Position numbers and translations under genes: made by a program. From Patescibacteria group bacterium (lineage in GTDB: Bacteria > Patescibacteriota > Minisyncoccia > Phycocordibacterales > UBA2100): a stretch of DNA of 37,903 nucleotides. Shown here piece after piece: positions 28,386 to 36,996 of this stretch. Positions within the stretch are counted from its first letter, which is position 1. Every line of letters begins with the position of its first letter. The stretch spans positions 1-37,903 of the forward strand of contig JAKFXQ010000004.1 of NCBI GenBank assembly GCA_021731295.1, in the 5' to 3' direction. The notes below the pieces were generated by a model, which saw only the letters and a list, made by a program, of their open reading frames with translations, ran no database searches and had not been told where the DNA came from.

Positions 28386-29723
28386 TTACTCGGAAATCGT
28401 AATCGAGGCCGTATCTACGTCCGAGAAGCCCTGTTCGCGTCGCAGTGTGATGGTGTACGTGCCAGGATTCGCATAGTCATGCGAGTACTGCTTCGAGACA
28501 ACCCCCAGTGCGCAGCTCCCCTGATTCTGAATCTCGTGCGTGCTGCCGTCACCCCAATCGAGATCGAATGCGGCACACGTCGACTCAATGTCGAACTGCG
28601 CCGTTACGTCGACAGATTCGTTGTCCAAAACGGGACTGACCGAGAAGTATCCGCCGTAGCCGCTGGTGTTACCCGTTGGTCCAATAACCGAAATCGACTT
28701 TATTCCGACGTCGGTCGAACCGCGCGTAAGTTTAGCGGTGTATACGCCTGCACTGGTGTACTGATGCGTCACCGTGAACGAGCTTGCGGTACAGCCAGTG
28801 ATGGGAAGTGACGCGGTAGCGCCGTCGCCGAAGACAATGGTGTATGGCCCTGCATTGCACGCTCCCTGCGCGTTCACGATACCGGAGAACGTTGCATTGA
28901 ATGGTGCGTTGCCCGAGGTTGCGGCGACATCAAACGTATCTTGCGCACCTGGATTCGCTGGCTTTGGCGCGCCTGAAACAACGATGGTCGCTGTTGTTCG
29001 GTGCACTCCGGAGCGGAGCGTAACCACATAGGTGCCACCGTACTGATACGTATGATTGAATACTTGGCGCAATTCACTACAGATGTTCGGCGCAACCGGC
29101 ATCTGCACCGGTGGCGCGCCATCGCCGAAATCGACTTCATAGTTCGCGCCGACACACGAGCGCGTCGTGTTCACGGTTACTTCGATGACTGCATTCAGCG
29201 GTGCTGCGCCGGAAATAGGCGTCACCTTCACAAAGCCGCCTACTTGCGGCGTCACCGATCCCACGATAGTCGGACACTGTAACGCCATCAGGGCAGCCGT
29301 GCGCGGCCCAACAACGCCGTAGCCAGTGGATTCTGGCGTACCTTCACAGACAAGCTTGTGCTTGCATTGAAATCGTTTAACCGCTGCTTCCGTAAGTGCT
29401 CCGTAGAAACCCGTAACCTGTGGGTCCGGATAGACGGTCGGGTCGAGTGCGAGGAACTGCTGCAGGCGTGCGACATCATCACCAGAAATGCCGCGCTTCA
29501 ACGTACGGCTGATATGCGGGCAGGAGACCGCTCCTGACGTGGGCGAGCTGATGGGCGCGATGGACTGGCCTATCGGCGGCACCGCTACTCCGCCCTGCTG
29601 GAGAGCAGTTATCTGCGCAATGAGGGAGGCAATCTGTGCCTGGAGTTCGGCAATGGACTGCGCGCTCACGGTGAGCGGACTAATAAGTGCGGCGAGCAAA
29701 GCGCCAGCGAGTATGTGTCTCAT
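28386..29723 (-). CDS. secreted/surface protein: signal peptide, peptidoglycan-binding domain, three PKD-like repeats
   Basis: Signal MRHILAGALLAALISPLTVSAQS; LKRGISGDDVARLQQFLALDPTVYPDPQVTGFYGALTEAAVKRFQ; repeated YEVDFGDG / YTIVFGDG / FDLDWGDG with HTYQYGGTYVVTL-type ends. Confidence 0.88.
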   Translation of the reverse strand: MRHILAGALLAALISPLTVSAQSIAELQAQIASLIAQITALQQGGVAVPPIGQSIAPISSPTSGAVSCPHISRTLKRGISGDDVARLQQFLALDPTVYPDPQVTGFYGALTEAAVKRFQCKHKLVCEGTPESTGYGVVGPRTAALMALQCPTIVGSVTPQVGGFVKVTPISGAAPLNAVIEVTVNTTRSCVGANYEVDFGDGAPPVQMPVAPNICSELRQVFNHTYQYGGTYVVTLRSGVHRTTATIVVSGAPKPANPGAQDTFDVAATSGNAPFNATFSGIVNAQGACNAGPYTIVFGDGATASLPITGCTASSFTVTHQYTSAGVYTAKLTRGSTDVGIKSISVIGPTGNTSGYGGYFSVSPVLDNESVDVTAQFDIESTCAAFDLDWGDGSTHEIQNQGSCALGVVSKQYSHDYANPGTYTITLRREQGFSDVDTASITISE

Positions 29724-29758
29724 GGGACAATTGTCGCACGTGCCCCCACCCCTGCAAC

Positions 29759-30220
29759 CTATGAATTCACAGTCATCTCGAGCGCAGCCTGTGCCGCTGA
29801 AGCTCCGTGATTCGTCTTCCCCGTCGCGCGCGCCTTTGCTTGTGCGAGCGAGTTCGGTGTAATGACACCGAAACCTATCGGAATACGATACTCAATCATG
29901 AGCTGTGTGAGCCCGTGGGAAACTGCGGAGGAAATGTATTCGTCGTGTTTGGTCTCGCCCTTAATGACACATCCGATGGCGACGAGCGCATCGTACTTTT
30001 TTGTCTTCAGCAGACGAGATGCCGCGAGCGGAAGTTCAAACGCACCCGGCGTGCGCACTACCGTAATGTTCTTGTCCTTCACCTTCCACGCCTCAAGCGT
30101 ATCCAGTGCACCGGCCAACAGGGCGTTGGTGATGTCTTCATTAAAACGAGAGACGATAACGCCGACGCGGAGTGTCGCGCCGTTACCCGCCTCACGTGGC
30201 TTGAATTCAGTTCGTAACAT
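29759..30220 (-). CDS. ribH: 6,7-dimethyl-8-ribityllumazine synthase
   Basis: VGVIVSRFNEDITNALLAGALDTL, VVRTPGAFELPLAASRLL, ALVAIGCVIKGETKHDEYISSAVSHGL, PIGFGVIT. Confidence 0.96.
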   Translation of the reverse strand: MLRTEFKPREAGNGATLRVGVIVSRFNEDITNALLAGALDTLEAWKVKDKNITVVRTPGAFELPLAASRLLKTKKYDALVAIGCVIKGETKHDEYISSAVSHGLTQLMIEYRIPIGFGVITPNSLAQAKARATGKTNHGASAAQAALEMTVNS

Positions 30221-30232
30221 GGCGGCACCCTA

Positions 30233-30817
30233 TCACTTCTTCATGATTTCCGCCACGTAACGCGCAAACATGTCGGTCTCGGTGTTGACGCGACTCCCTT
30301 TCTGCAAGTCGCCGAGCGTCGTTTCTTTCAGTGTGTGAGAGATGAGTGCGACGGTGAATGTGTCGCGACCGAGTTCTTGAATAGTGAGCGAAACACCATC
30401 AACAGTGACGGACCCCCATGGCACCAACAGCTTTCGCACTGCGTTGGGCACGGCGAAGGTGAGGCGCACGGATGTCCCGCGCTTTTCGGCAGCACGTACC
30501 GTTGCCGTCGCATCAACATGTCCCTGCACAAAATGCCCGTCAAGCGCATCAATCATACGAAGCGATTTCTCGAGGTGGAGCACGCGCCCTTTCGTGAACT
30601 CGTCAGCCGTCGTTATCTTTCGCGTTGTCGGCATATACTCAACCTCAAAGTACGTAGCGCCTTTTGCGCGAACGGTCGTACAAATGCCGTGTACGGAAAT
30701 ACTCTCACCGAGCGTGAGTTTCCACGCCTTGGGTTTCTCAATATGGACGATACGGCTCTTCCCCCGCAGCTCGGACGAAATGACCTTCCCCGTCTTCTTT
30801 ATAACTCCGGTAAACAT
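30233..30817 (-). CDS. ribE: riboflavin synthase, alpha subunit
   Basis: MFTGVIKKTGKV, two lumazine-binding barrels, DGHFVQGHVD, GVSLTI, ETDMFARYV. Confidence 0.94.
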   Translation of the reverse strand: MFTGVIKKTGKVISSELRGKSRIVHIEKPKAWKLTLGESISVHGICTTVRAKGATYFEVEYMPTTRKITTADEFTKGRVLHLEKSLRMIDALDGHFVQGHVDATATVRAAEKRGTSVRLTFAVPNAVRKLLVPWGSVTVDGVSLTIQELGRDTFTVALISHTLKETTLGDLQKGSRVNTETDMFARYVAEIMKK

Positions 30818-31155
30818 GGGTGCACTCTAAAGTATTCGCGAACCGATTGCACGTCTTTCTCAATTTGCTCTTTCAGCGCATCAAGCGAAGCAAACGTCTG
30901 GTCGTCGCGCACTTTTTCAAGCGCGGTGATGGTGATGGTCTTTCCATAGAGGTCGGCATCGAAATCAAGGATGTGGGCTTCGAGGACAGGGCGTCGCGTG
31001 GAGGCGAACAGTGCTGCGGGAAGCGTACGTCCGTCGAGTTGAACCGTTCCTGCAAATATGCCCGAAAGTGGTTCTGATACGGCAATGTTCGCCGTCGGGT
31101 AGCCCAGTCGGCGACCTTCTCCGTCGCCGTGAATAACTTCGCCAGAATACGTCAT
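30799..31155 (-). CDS. stand-alone riboflavin kinase (RibF C-terminal domain only)
   Basis: MTYSGEVIHGDGEGRRLGYPTANI...GIFAGTVQLDGRTLPAALFASTRP-type core, LEAHILDFDADLYGKTITITALEKVRDDQTFASLDALKEQIEKD; start trimmed to 31155. Confidence 0.9.
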   Translation of the reverse strand: MTYSGEVIHGDGEGRRLGYPTANIAVSEPLSGIFAGTVQLDGRTLPAALFASTRRPVLEAHILDFDADLYGKTITITALEKVRDDQTFASLDALKEQIEKDVQSVREYFRVHPCLPEL

Positions 31156-31598
31156 GCGAGTTCGGAGAGCGCCGCGAGCGCGTACGCGCACACCGTAGGA
31201 ATGATGCCCACGCTATTGTCTTCGAGTTCCTTGCGAGAGAACCAGCGCATCTCGGTGCCGCCTTCTGACATTTCGGTGCCGCCGATGACGCGCGCGAAAT
31301 AGGTCAAATCTATATGCTCGTGCGTCTCATTAAAATGGTGACGGTTCAAAAAACGTGGCGCGACGAGGTCGCTCTCATCCACGCCCTCGAGGCGAGGTAC
31401 GCCGATAAGTTCGACGTCAAAGCCCGTCTCTTCCTTCGCTTCGCGAATCGCCGCCTGATTCGGGTCTTCGTCGAGTTCTATGTGCCCGCCAGGTTGCAGC
31501 CATTTCTTCGACTTCTGGTGCCAATGGAGAAGCACCTTTCCCTCGCGCACGATGAAGACGCTTGCCGTGAAGTCTATTTTCTCGTGAATGTGGGCCAT
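31152..31598 (-). CDS. NUDIX hydrolase
   Basis: Nudix box GGHIELDEDPNQAAIREAKEETGFD. Confidence 0.93.
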   Translation of the reverse strand: MAHIHEKIDFTASVFIVREGKVLLHWHQKSKKWLQPGGHIELDEDPNQAAIREAKEETGFDVELIGVPRLEGVDESDLVAPRFLNRHHFNETHEHIDLTYFARVIGGTEMSEGGTEMRWFSRKELEDNSVGIIPTVCAYALAALSELA

Positions 31599-31601
31599 AG
31601 C

Positions 31602-32132
31602 TTATGTAGTGGGTGCGAGTTTCATTTCCATTTGGGGAATCATGATGCCGTTTACGCGAAGCCGGTCTTCGGTCACCCGTCCTCCAGTATCTATAAACCC
31701 CAATTTCTCATAAAACCGAATGGCGCGAGCATTGTATGTCGCGACATATACGTACGTTACTTTGCGCGCATCGAGAAACGTGTGTGCCTCGTTCCAAAGT
31801 TGTGTCCCAATGCCTTGGCCGAGGTAATCAGGAAGGACATACAGTGCGTTCAATTCATTGAAATTCTCCTCGCGCGATACGCGGCAGACACCGACCACTT
31901 TTCCGTCTACGCGCGCCACAAATAGTCGCGCAGACTCATTGTCCCCCTCGATGAAGGCGCGCATCTTTTCAACTTTTTCGGGACTGTGCCGATTCTTCCA
32001 GCGCTCTTCGACGCCATCACGAGTGATACCAACTTCCTCGTTCGGGTATGTCGCGAGCCACGATTCGTACCAGACATCCTGCATAGCAGGTATGTCTTCG
32101 ACACGTGCCCGTTCTACAGTGACGTCGGCCAT
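31602..32132 (-). CDS. GNAT-family N-acetyltransferase
   Basis: LNALYVLPDYLGQGIGTQLWNEAHTFLDAR...YVATYNARAIRFYEKLGFIDTGG; start trimmed to MADVTV. Confidence 0.92.
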   Translation of the reverse strand: MADVTVERARVEDIPAMQDVWYESWLATYPNEEVGITRDGVEERWKNRHSPEKVEKMRAFIEGDNESARLFVARVDGKVVGVCRVSREENFNELNALYVLPDYLGQGIGTQLWNEAHTFLDARKVTYVYVATYNARAIRFYEKLGFIDTGGRVTEDRLRVNGIMIPQMEMKLAPTT

Positions 32133-32166
32133 AGTGGCAGTATACAGAACCCATGTCGTCACGGAT

Positions 32167-32236
32167 ATTTTCCTCGCCGACGTTCGGAAAATTCCGCGAC
32201 CCCGGCTCGCGGTTCGGCCCGCTGGCCTCACATCGC
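32167..32236 (-). repeat. partial tRNA-3'-linked element (copy E1)
   Basis: AT hairpin attttcc...ggaaaat 32167-32192 followed by CGCGACCCCGGCTCGC (32195-32210), identical to 24480-24495 in copy D. Confidence 0.65.
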
Positions 32237-32409
32237 TCCGCCTCGGACTAGTACCGAAAAACAGCGCGCAGGCGCGGCAACTTCACGGCAACTTTGTTGT
32301 CCCCACGCATAATTTTCTGCTGAAAATTTGCGCGGGCCCGCCTCAGCGCCAAGCGCTTGCGGCCCGGACAAGTCGAGAAAACGATGCCCCGCATCGTTTT
32401 CTGTACTTG
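32237..32409 (-). repeat. tRNA-3'-linked composite palindromic element (copy E2, tRNA-Ile)
   Basis: Degenerate direct copy of tRNA-Ile 3' end at 32237-32255, AT hairpin 32311-32328, small hairpin 32345-32357, inverted tRNA end CGGACAAGT 32365-32373, terminator hairpin 32376-32402. Confidence 0.7.
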
Positions 32410-32413
32410 TCCG
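32365..32413 (-). terminator. long hairpin fused to the tRNA-Ile 3' end
   Basis: agaaaacgatgc-ccc-gcatcgttttct (12 bp) inside cggacaagt/acttgtccg (9 bp) that includes the last bases of the tRNA. Confidence 0.7.
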
Positions 32414-32482
32414 CCTGCCTGGACTCGAACCAGGAACCCCAGAGGTATAAGCTCTGTGCTCTAACCATTGAGCTACAGGCGG
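32410..32482 (-). tRNA. tRNA-Ile(UAU)
   Basis: CCGCCTG...CAGGCGG A; anticodon stem CAGAG/CTCTG, loop CTTATAC gives anticodon UAU; T-arm CCTGGTTCGAGTCCAGG. Confidence 0.9.
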
Positions 32483-32580
32483 ATTCTCCACCGTTATCCA
32501 GTTGATGACCGGAACAAGGCGGGTATGGACAACTGTAGTGCACTTTGCCGCTCGATTCAAATCGTTGCTACAATCCGCGC

Positions 32581-33330
32581 ATGTCGGAGACTCCCCGCAG
32601 CCCCTCGCAAAAGCCAGAGTACTTCGACCCAGAATACACAGAATCGCGTCACGCGTATGTGGAACGTTTGCGTGCACTCGCCGAGGCAGGCGCACCCGAA
32701 CCTCATGAGGACTGGGATGCGGTGTACGTGTTCTCTGGGCCCGAACTCACGTTGGACCCAGCAGAGCGCCCGAAGAACCAAGAGAACAATACCTACAACC
32801 AGACACTCACACGCCTTGAGGCAGGCTTCATGGTAGCCAAGAAAGTCACTGCTCTTCGTCTGAAGGCGACTGGAGTGGAGAAGGGCGTTTCGGCAATCAC
32901 ACTCGACGACCTGGTTGCGCACGGTCCCAACATATATTTCGATGGCTACACACAGCACAATGAGCTTCTCGCGAACATGATTGCCCAAGGCGAGCTTTCC
33001 AAACAGTTCGGTTTTCCGGACACGAAATTCATCATCAGCGGTACCGGGACGAAACACACTGGCGATCAGTTCGCGCACTTCCCGTTGTCGGTTGTCGCAG
33101 AGAGCAGAAAAGTTGTTCTTGTTTCTGACCTCTACCACATCCCCCGCATCGAACAGTACTTTGGCTCTAAGAACGATGTGCATCAGTTGCCGCGCGAGAA
33201 ATTCGAACTGTACTTCCACGACACATCACGCATCGCGATGAAACAGGCGCTCGCGGAGGCACGCAAGACGTATCCGTATGAACAGTCAGGTGACCTGACG
33301 CCACGCTCAAAACTTAACGAATCGATTTAG
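32581..33330 (+). CDS. YdcF/DUF218-like protein
   Basis: DAVYVFSGPE, FIISGTGTKHTGDQFAHFPLSV, VVLVSDLYHIPRIEQYFGSK; TACAAT-N6-ATG supports start at 32581. Confidence 0.6.
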   Translation: MSETPRSPSQKPEYFDPEYTESRHAYVERLRALAEAGAPEPHEDWDAVYVFSGPELTLDPAERPKNQENNTYNQTLTRLEAGFMVAKKVTALRLKATGVEKGVSAITLDDLVAHGPNIYFDGYTQHNELLANMIAQGELSKQFGFPDTKFIISGTGTKHTGDQFAHFPLSVVAESRKVVLVSDLYHIPRIEQYFGSKNDVHQLPREKFELYFHDTSRIAMKQALAEARKTYPYEQSGDLTPRSKLNESI

Positions 33331-34456
33331 CGACGACCTTTGCGACGCGCTTGTCGAACATATCCGGCAGAATCTTTGTCGCCGTCGGTTTCTTCACGAG
33401 TGACGCGAGTGCTTTCGCTGCCTTGAGTTTGATATCGTCAGTAATCTTTCGCACACCATTGTCGAGTGCGCCACGGAAGATGCCTGGAAACGCCAGTGAA
33501 TTGTTGACCTGGTTCGGGAAATCCGAGCGCCCCGTTGCAATAACAACGGCGCCTCCCTTCTTTGCTTCATCCGGCATGATTTCCGGTGTTGGGTTAGCGA
33601 GCGCGAAGACTATCGCCTTCGGTGCCATGAGTTTGATGTCGGACGCTTTTGCGAGACCGGGGCCCGAGACGCCAATCAAAACATCGGCGCCTGCAAGAGC
33701 CTCCTTCAAACCACCCGTGATGTGACTGAAGTTCGTGGATGCGGCGAGTTCGAGCTTGTGCCGTGTAAGATCCGCCCTACCTTCGGTGATGATGCCTTTT
33801 GAGTCGAGGATGAGAATGTTTGTGGCGCCCGCGACACGGAGTAAATTCGCCGTCGCAGCTCCCGCCGCACCAGCGCCTGAAATCACGATGCGCGCGCTCG
33901 TGAGTTTCTTCCCGACTACCTTGAGTGCGTTGATGAGACCAGCAAGAACAACGATTGCGGTCCCGTGCTGGTCGTCATGCATGACCGGGATATCGAGCGC
34001 CTCGACAAGCCGACGCTCGATGTCGAAACACTTTGGCGCGGCGAAGTCTTCGAGGTTAATGCCGCCGAAACCAGGAGCGATACGCAATACGGTCTGGATG
34101 ATTTCTTCTGGGTCCTGTGTGTCCAACACGATGGGCACCGCATCTACGTCGGCGAACGTCTTGAAGAGTGCCGCCTTGCCTTCCATAACCGGCAGTGCGC
34201 CAAGAGCGCCAATATTCCCAAGCCCAAGGACCGCCGAACCATCGGAAATGACGGCGACCATACGGCCCTTCATCGTGTACTGTCGCGCGCGCTCCGCATC
34301 CCCCTTTACGTACATAGAAACGGCAGCAACGCCCGGAGTGTAGACGAGCGACAAATCCGCCCGATTCTTCACTTTCGCGGCCGGAACGATACGTATTTTC
34401 CCCTGCAATTTTTTATGCAACGCGAGCGCTTTCTTGTCATTTGGGGATGTATTCAT
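33314..34456 (-). CDS. NAD(P)-dependent malic enzyme
   Basis: LSLVYTPGVAAVSM, AVISDGSAVLGLGNIGALGALPVMEGKAALFKTFADVDAVPIVLDT, FGGINLEDFAAPKCFDIE, HDDQHGTAIVVLAGLINAL. Confidence 0.96.
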   Translation of the reverse strand: MNTSPNDKKALALHKKLQGKIRIVPAAKVKNRADLSLVYTPGVAAVSMYVKGDAERARQYTMKGRMVAVISDGSAVLGLGNIGALGALPVMEGKAALFKTFADVDAVPIVLDTQDPEEIIQTVLRIAPGFGGINLEDFAAPKCFDIERRLVEALDIPVMHDDQHGTAIVVLAGLINALKVVGKKLTSARIVISGAGAAGAATANLLRVAGATNILILDSKGIITEGRADLTRHKLELAASTNFSHITGGLKEALAGADVLIGVSGPGLAKASDIKLMAPKAIVFALANPTPEIMPDEAKKGGAVVIATGRSDFPNQVNNSLAFPGIFRGALDNGVRKITDDIKLKAAKALASLVKKPTATKILPDMFDKRVAKVVAKSIR

Positions 34457-34498
34457 GGGCGGCAGTATATCATTTCCACTTGTAGTACAATGCCGCGC

Positions 34499-35215
34499 AT
34501 GTGTTGGAGCGGCGAAGCATCAGCAGCAATAGCCGCAGTCGGAATCGCCTCGACCGCGTACGCGATTTACAAGAAGGAGCCGCCCGAGCTCTACCTCCCG
34601 CTTGCGTACTTTTCGTTGATGGAGTTGCTGCAGGCGTATACCTACAGCGTCATCGACCAGTGCGGCATGACGGGCAATCAGGTCGCGACACTACTTGGGT
34701 ACATGCATATCGCGTTTCAACCGTTCTTTATAAACATGATGGGCATGTATTTCATCCCGCCCGAAGTACGCGAGAGAATACGAACAACCGTATACACCCT
34801 CTGTTTTGTCTTCGCTGTTCTCATGCTCGTCCGACTCTACCCTCTGCCGAGCGTACCGATGTGCGAGCTGGGCTCGATGCTCTGTGGCACTCCACTGTGT
34901 TCCGTTTCGGGCAACTGGCACATCGCGTGGAATATTCCGTATAACAACCTTTTCGGCGACATCCCGCTCTATGCTATGGTCGGCCTCATTCTGCCCGTGC
35001 TCTATGGTTCATGGCGTGCGAGCATTTATAGCTTCGTCGCTGGACCGATTCTTGCGTACCTCCTCACGAATAATCCGAACGAACAGCCCGCAGTGTGGTG
35101 CCTACTTTCAATTGGACTACTCCTTATCGTCGTGAAGACGCGAATACGCGACATCCTCCACGTGCGCTCGTGGTTCTTGTGGCCGCGAAGCTGGCTCGAG
35201 AAAAGCTGCTCATAG
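34499..35215 (+). CDS. multi-pass membrane protein, DUF5765-like
   Basis: MCWSGEASAAIAAVGIASTAYAIYKKEPPELYLPLAYFSLMELLQAYTY, several TM segments; start set by TACAAT-N7-ATG. Confidence 0.65.
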   Translation: MCWSGEASAAIAAVGIASTAYAIYKKEPPELYLPLAYFSLMELLQAYTYSVIDQCGMTGNQVATLLGYMHIAFQPFFINMMGMYFIPPEVRERIRTTVYTLCFVFAVLMLVRLYPLPSVPMCELGSMLCGTPLCSVSGNWHIAWNIPYNNLFGDIPLYAMVGLILPVLYGSWRASIYSFVAGPILAYLLTNNPNEQPAVWCLLSIGLLLIVVKTRIRDILHVRSWFLWPRSWLEKSCS

Positions 35216-35244
35216 ACAACCAAAACACCCCTGGCGCACGACGC

Positions 35245-36624
35245 CTAGTACCGCACGCCGCGTATAAAGACCGCTTCTACTGCCCCCGGCATATTCCTAT
35301 CTACGAGCGCGGACCACTGCACCTTCGTCTTCAACTCCTCGCGACGCACACGCGTCGACTTCTTCGTGTTCAGTACTGTGAATGACGCGACATAGCCTTT
35401 CTCAATCTTCCCAAATCCTTTGCCCCACTTTTGTTTCGGAAACTGTTTTTTAAGATGCGGATTCAGGAACTGCCCTGGATAATACGCCGTGACGCGCGCA
35501 ATATCTTTGGCACTAAATCCGTGCTCTTTCATGAGCCACGCGCAGACGAGTGCATAGGTATCGAGCCACGGAGCGCCGCTGTGATTGTTCTCTTCGCACG
35601 TCGCGAGATAGAGTGAACGGTCTTCTTTCTCTATCGCACGTGCAACATCGGCGAGCGATTGGCCAGGAAAACGCTCCGCGAATTTCTTGAACGCTGAATA
35701 CTTCTCTTCTTCTGTGTGCGGCGCATGATCGGTCGCGAGAAACTGGATGAAACCGCTCTTCAAGCCCTTGATGAGCGCAGTCCGGTCAGCGGGAGATTGT
35801 ACAGCCGGATTCATCTGTATCTTTGTCCAGAGCGATGGATCCGCGTCAGTCATCGACGTATCAAACAAGAGATGGAGCGGAGACACTTCGAGCACAATGT
35901 CGCACCCGCGTTTTCGATGAGCCTCAATCATCTCGAAGCTTTCGCCTCCCGTTGACCAGTGACAGAGTTTGGCGTGAATCTTGTACTTCTCGATCAAGGG
36001 CAGAAGGATGCGCAGGCCTTCGTTCACACATTCACGCGGACGGCGCTCCGTGTGTGTCCTGCCCTTTGCACTCGCTTGCACAATAGGTTCGTATTCGACG
36101 TGGAATGAGATGTGGTGACCTTTGTAGCGCGATAGGATGACGTCCAGCTCGCTCCCATACGTGACGGTCAAATCGCCGACCGACTTTCCGAAATAGAGTT
36201 TATAGAAATGCTCACCCGGCTTCCCCAGTGGACGTGTCTTCGTGTCGATGCCGAGATAATTGAAAATGGATACCGGATGCGCAAGTTCGCTCACTCGTTT
36301 CCGGTGCCAGTCGAACTGCGAGCGCCCAACAACCGGATTCGGCGTATTCGGCATCGCCGCAACCGCAACAACGCCACCATGCAGAGCCGCGTCAGCGGCC
36401 GTTTTGTACTCCTCTTTATAGACCTGTCCACCCGTATCATCCTCACGCGCATGGATGTGCACGTCAGCGAATCCGGGAAAGATAATGCAGTCGCGCCCGA
36501 AATCATGCTCCACCTTTTTTGTCGGTTTCCCAATCCGTGTAATAAGTCCCGTCTTCTCATCAACTGTTATAGCGGCCTTCTTTGGCGCGCCCTTATGCGA
36601 TGCAATGAGTCCTTGAATAGTCAT
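35245..36624 (-). CDS. pyrC: dihydroorotase (class I-like amidohydrolase)
   Basis: FPGFADVHIHAREDD, AMPNTPNPVV, TDHAPHTEEEK, GAPWLDTYALV; start trimmed to MTIQGL. Confidence 0.92.
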   Translation of the reverse strand: MTIQGLIASHKGAPKKAAITVDEKTGLITRIGKPTKKVEHDFGRDCIIFPGFADVHIHAREDDTGGQVYKEEYKTAADAALHGGVVAVAAMPNTPNPVVGRSQFDWHRKRVSELAHPVSIFNYLGIDTKTRPLGKPGEHFYKLYFGKSVGDLTVTYGSELDVILSRYKGHHISFHVEYEPIVQASAKGRTHTERRPRECVNEGLRILLPLIEKYKIHAKLCHWSTGGESFEMIEAHRKRGCDIVLEVSPLHLLFDTSMTDADPSLWTKIQMNPAVQSPADRTALIKGLKSGFIQFLATDHAPHTEEEKYSAFKKFAERFPGQSLADVARAIEKEDRSLYLATCEENNHSGAPWLDTYALVCAWLMKEHGFSAKDIARVTAYYPGQFLNPHLKKQFPKQKWGKGFGKIEKGYVASFTVLNTKKSTRVRREELKTKVQWSALVDRNMPGAVEAVFIRGVRY

Positions 36625-36659
36625 GCGCACAGTATACGGGAGCATGTTTGGCCTGCTAC

Positions 36660-36687
36660 TTGTCAGACAGTGGACGCACCGTATGAT
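36660..36687 (+). promoter_or_regulatory. promoter TTGTCA-N16-TATGAT
   Basis: -35 36660-36665, -10 36682-36687 upstream of the SD-led 82-aa ORF. Confidence 0.55.
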
Positions 36688-36713
36688 GCGCGTACAGGGA
36701 AAGGAGGTGCATC

Positions 36714-36962
36714 ATGCGATGCCCCAAAAGCAGGCGCATCTGCCTGAGGCGATTGTTCTCTACAAACTGCATCGTGATAGACCGGCGCTCGGTCGTCTGT
36801 ACGCTCGAGTGCGCAGATTCGTGGGCGGACCGTCGCAAACGTGCGGCCAAGTCTGTCAGTTCGGTGTATCAACGATTTTTCACGGCACGATTCAGTCTGC
36901 ATCGCGTGCGCACAGTGAGAGACGAAGACCTCAAGAAACACACCGAGGTCGGCGACCAGTAA
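36714..36962 (+). CDS. orphan small Arg/Cys-rich protein, 82 aa
   Basis: Near-perfect SD AAAGGAGGTG (36700-36709) 6 nt before ATG, promoter upstream, hairpin downstream; no recognisable family. Confidence 0.6.
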   Translation: MRCPKSRRICLRRLFSTNCIVIDRRSVVCTLECADSWADRRKRAAKSVSSVYQRFFTARFSLHRVRTVRDEDLKKHTEVGDQ

Positions 36963-36970
36963 TGGTCTTG

Positions 36971-36994
36971 CGGCCGCTCGAGAGAGCGGCCGCG
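36971..36994. terminator. GC-rich hairpin
   Basis: gcggccgctc-gaga-gagcggccgc, 10-bp stem, between converging ORFs. Confidence 0.55.
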
Positions 36995-36996
36995 CG

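Noticed and set aside
32228-32695. 155-aa and 66-aa ORFs over tRNA-Ile (PVAQWLEHRAYTSGVPGSSPGRRT)
   Set aside because: Well-known spurious translation of a tRNA and flank.
33735-34343. 202-aa and other ORFs antisense to malic enzyme
   Set aside because: Shadow ORFs opposite a conserved gene in GC-rich DNA.
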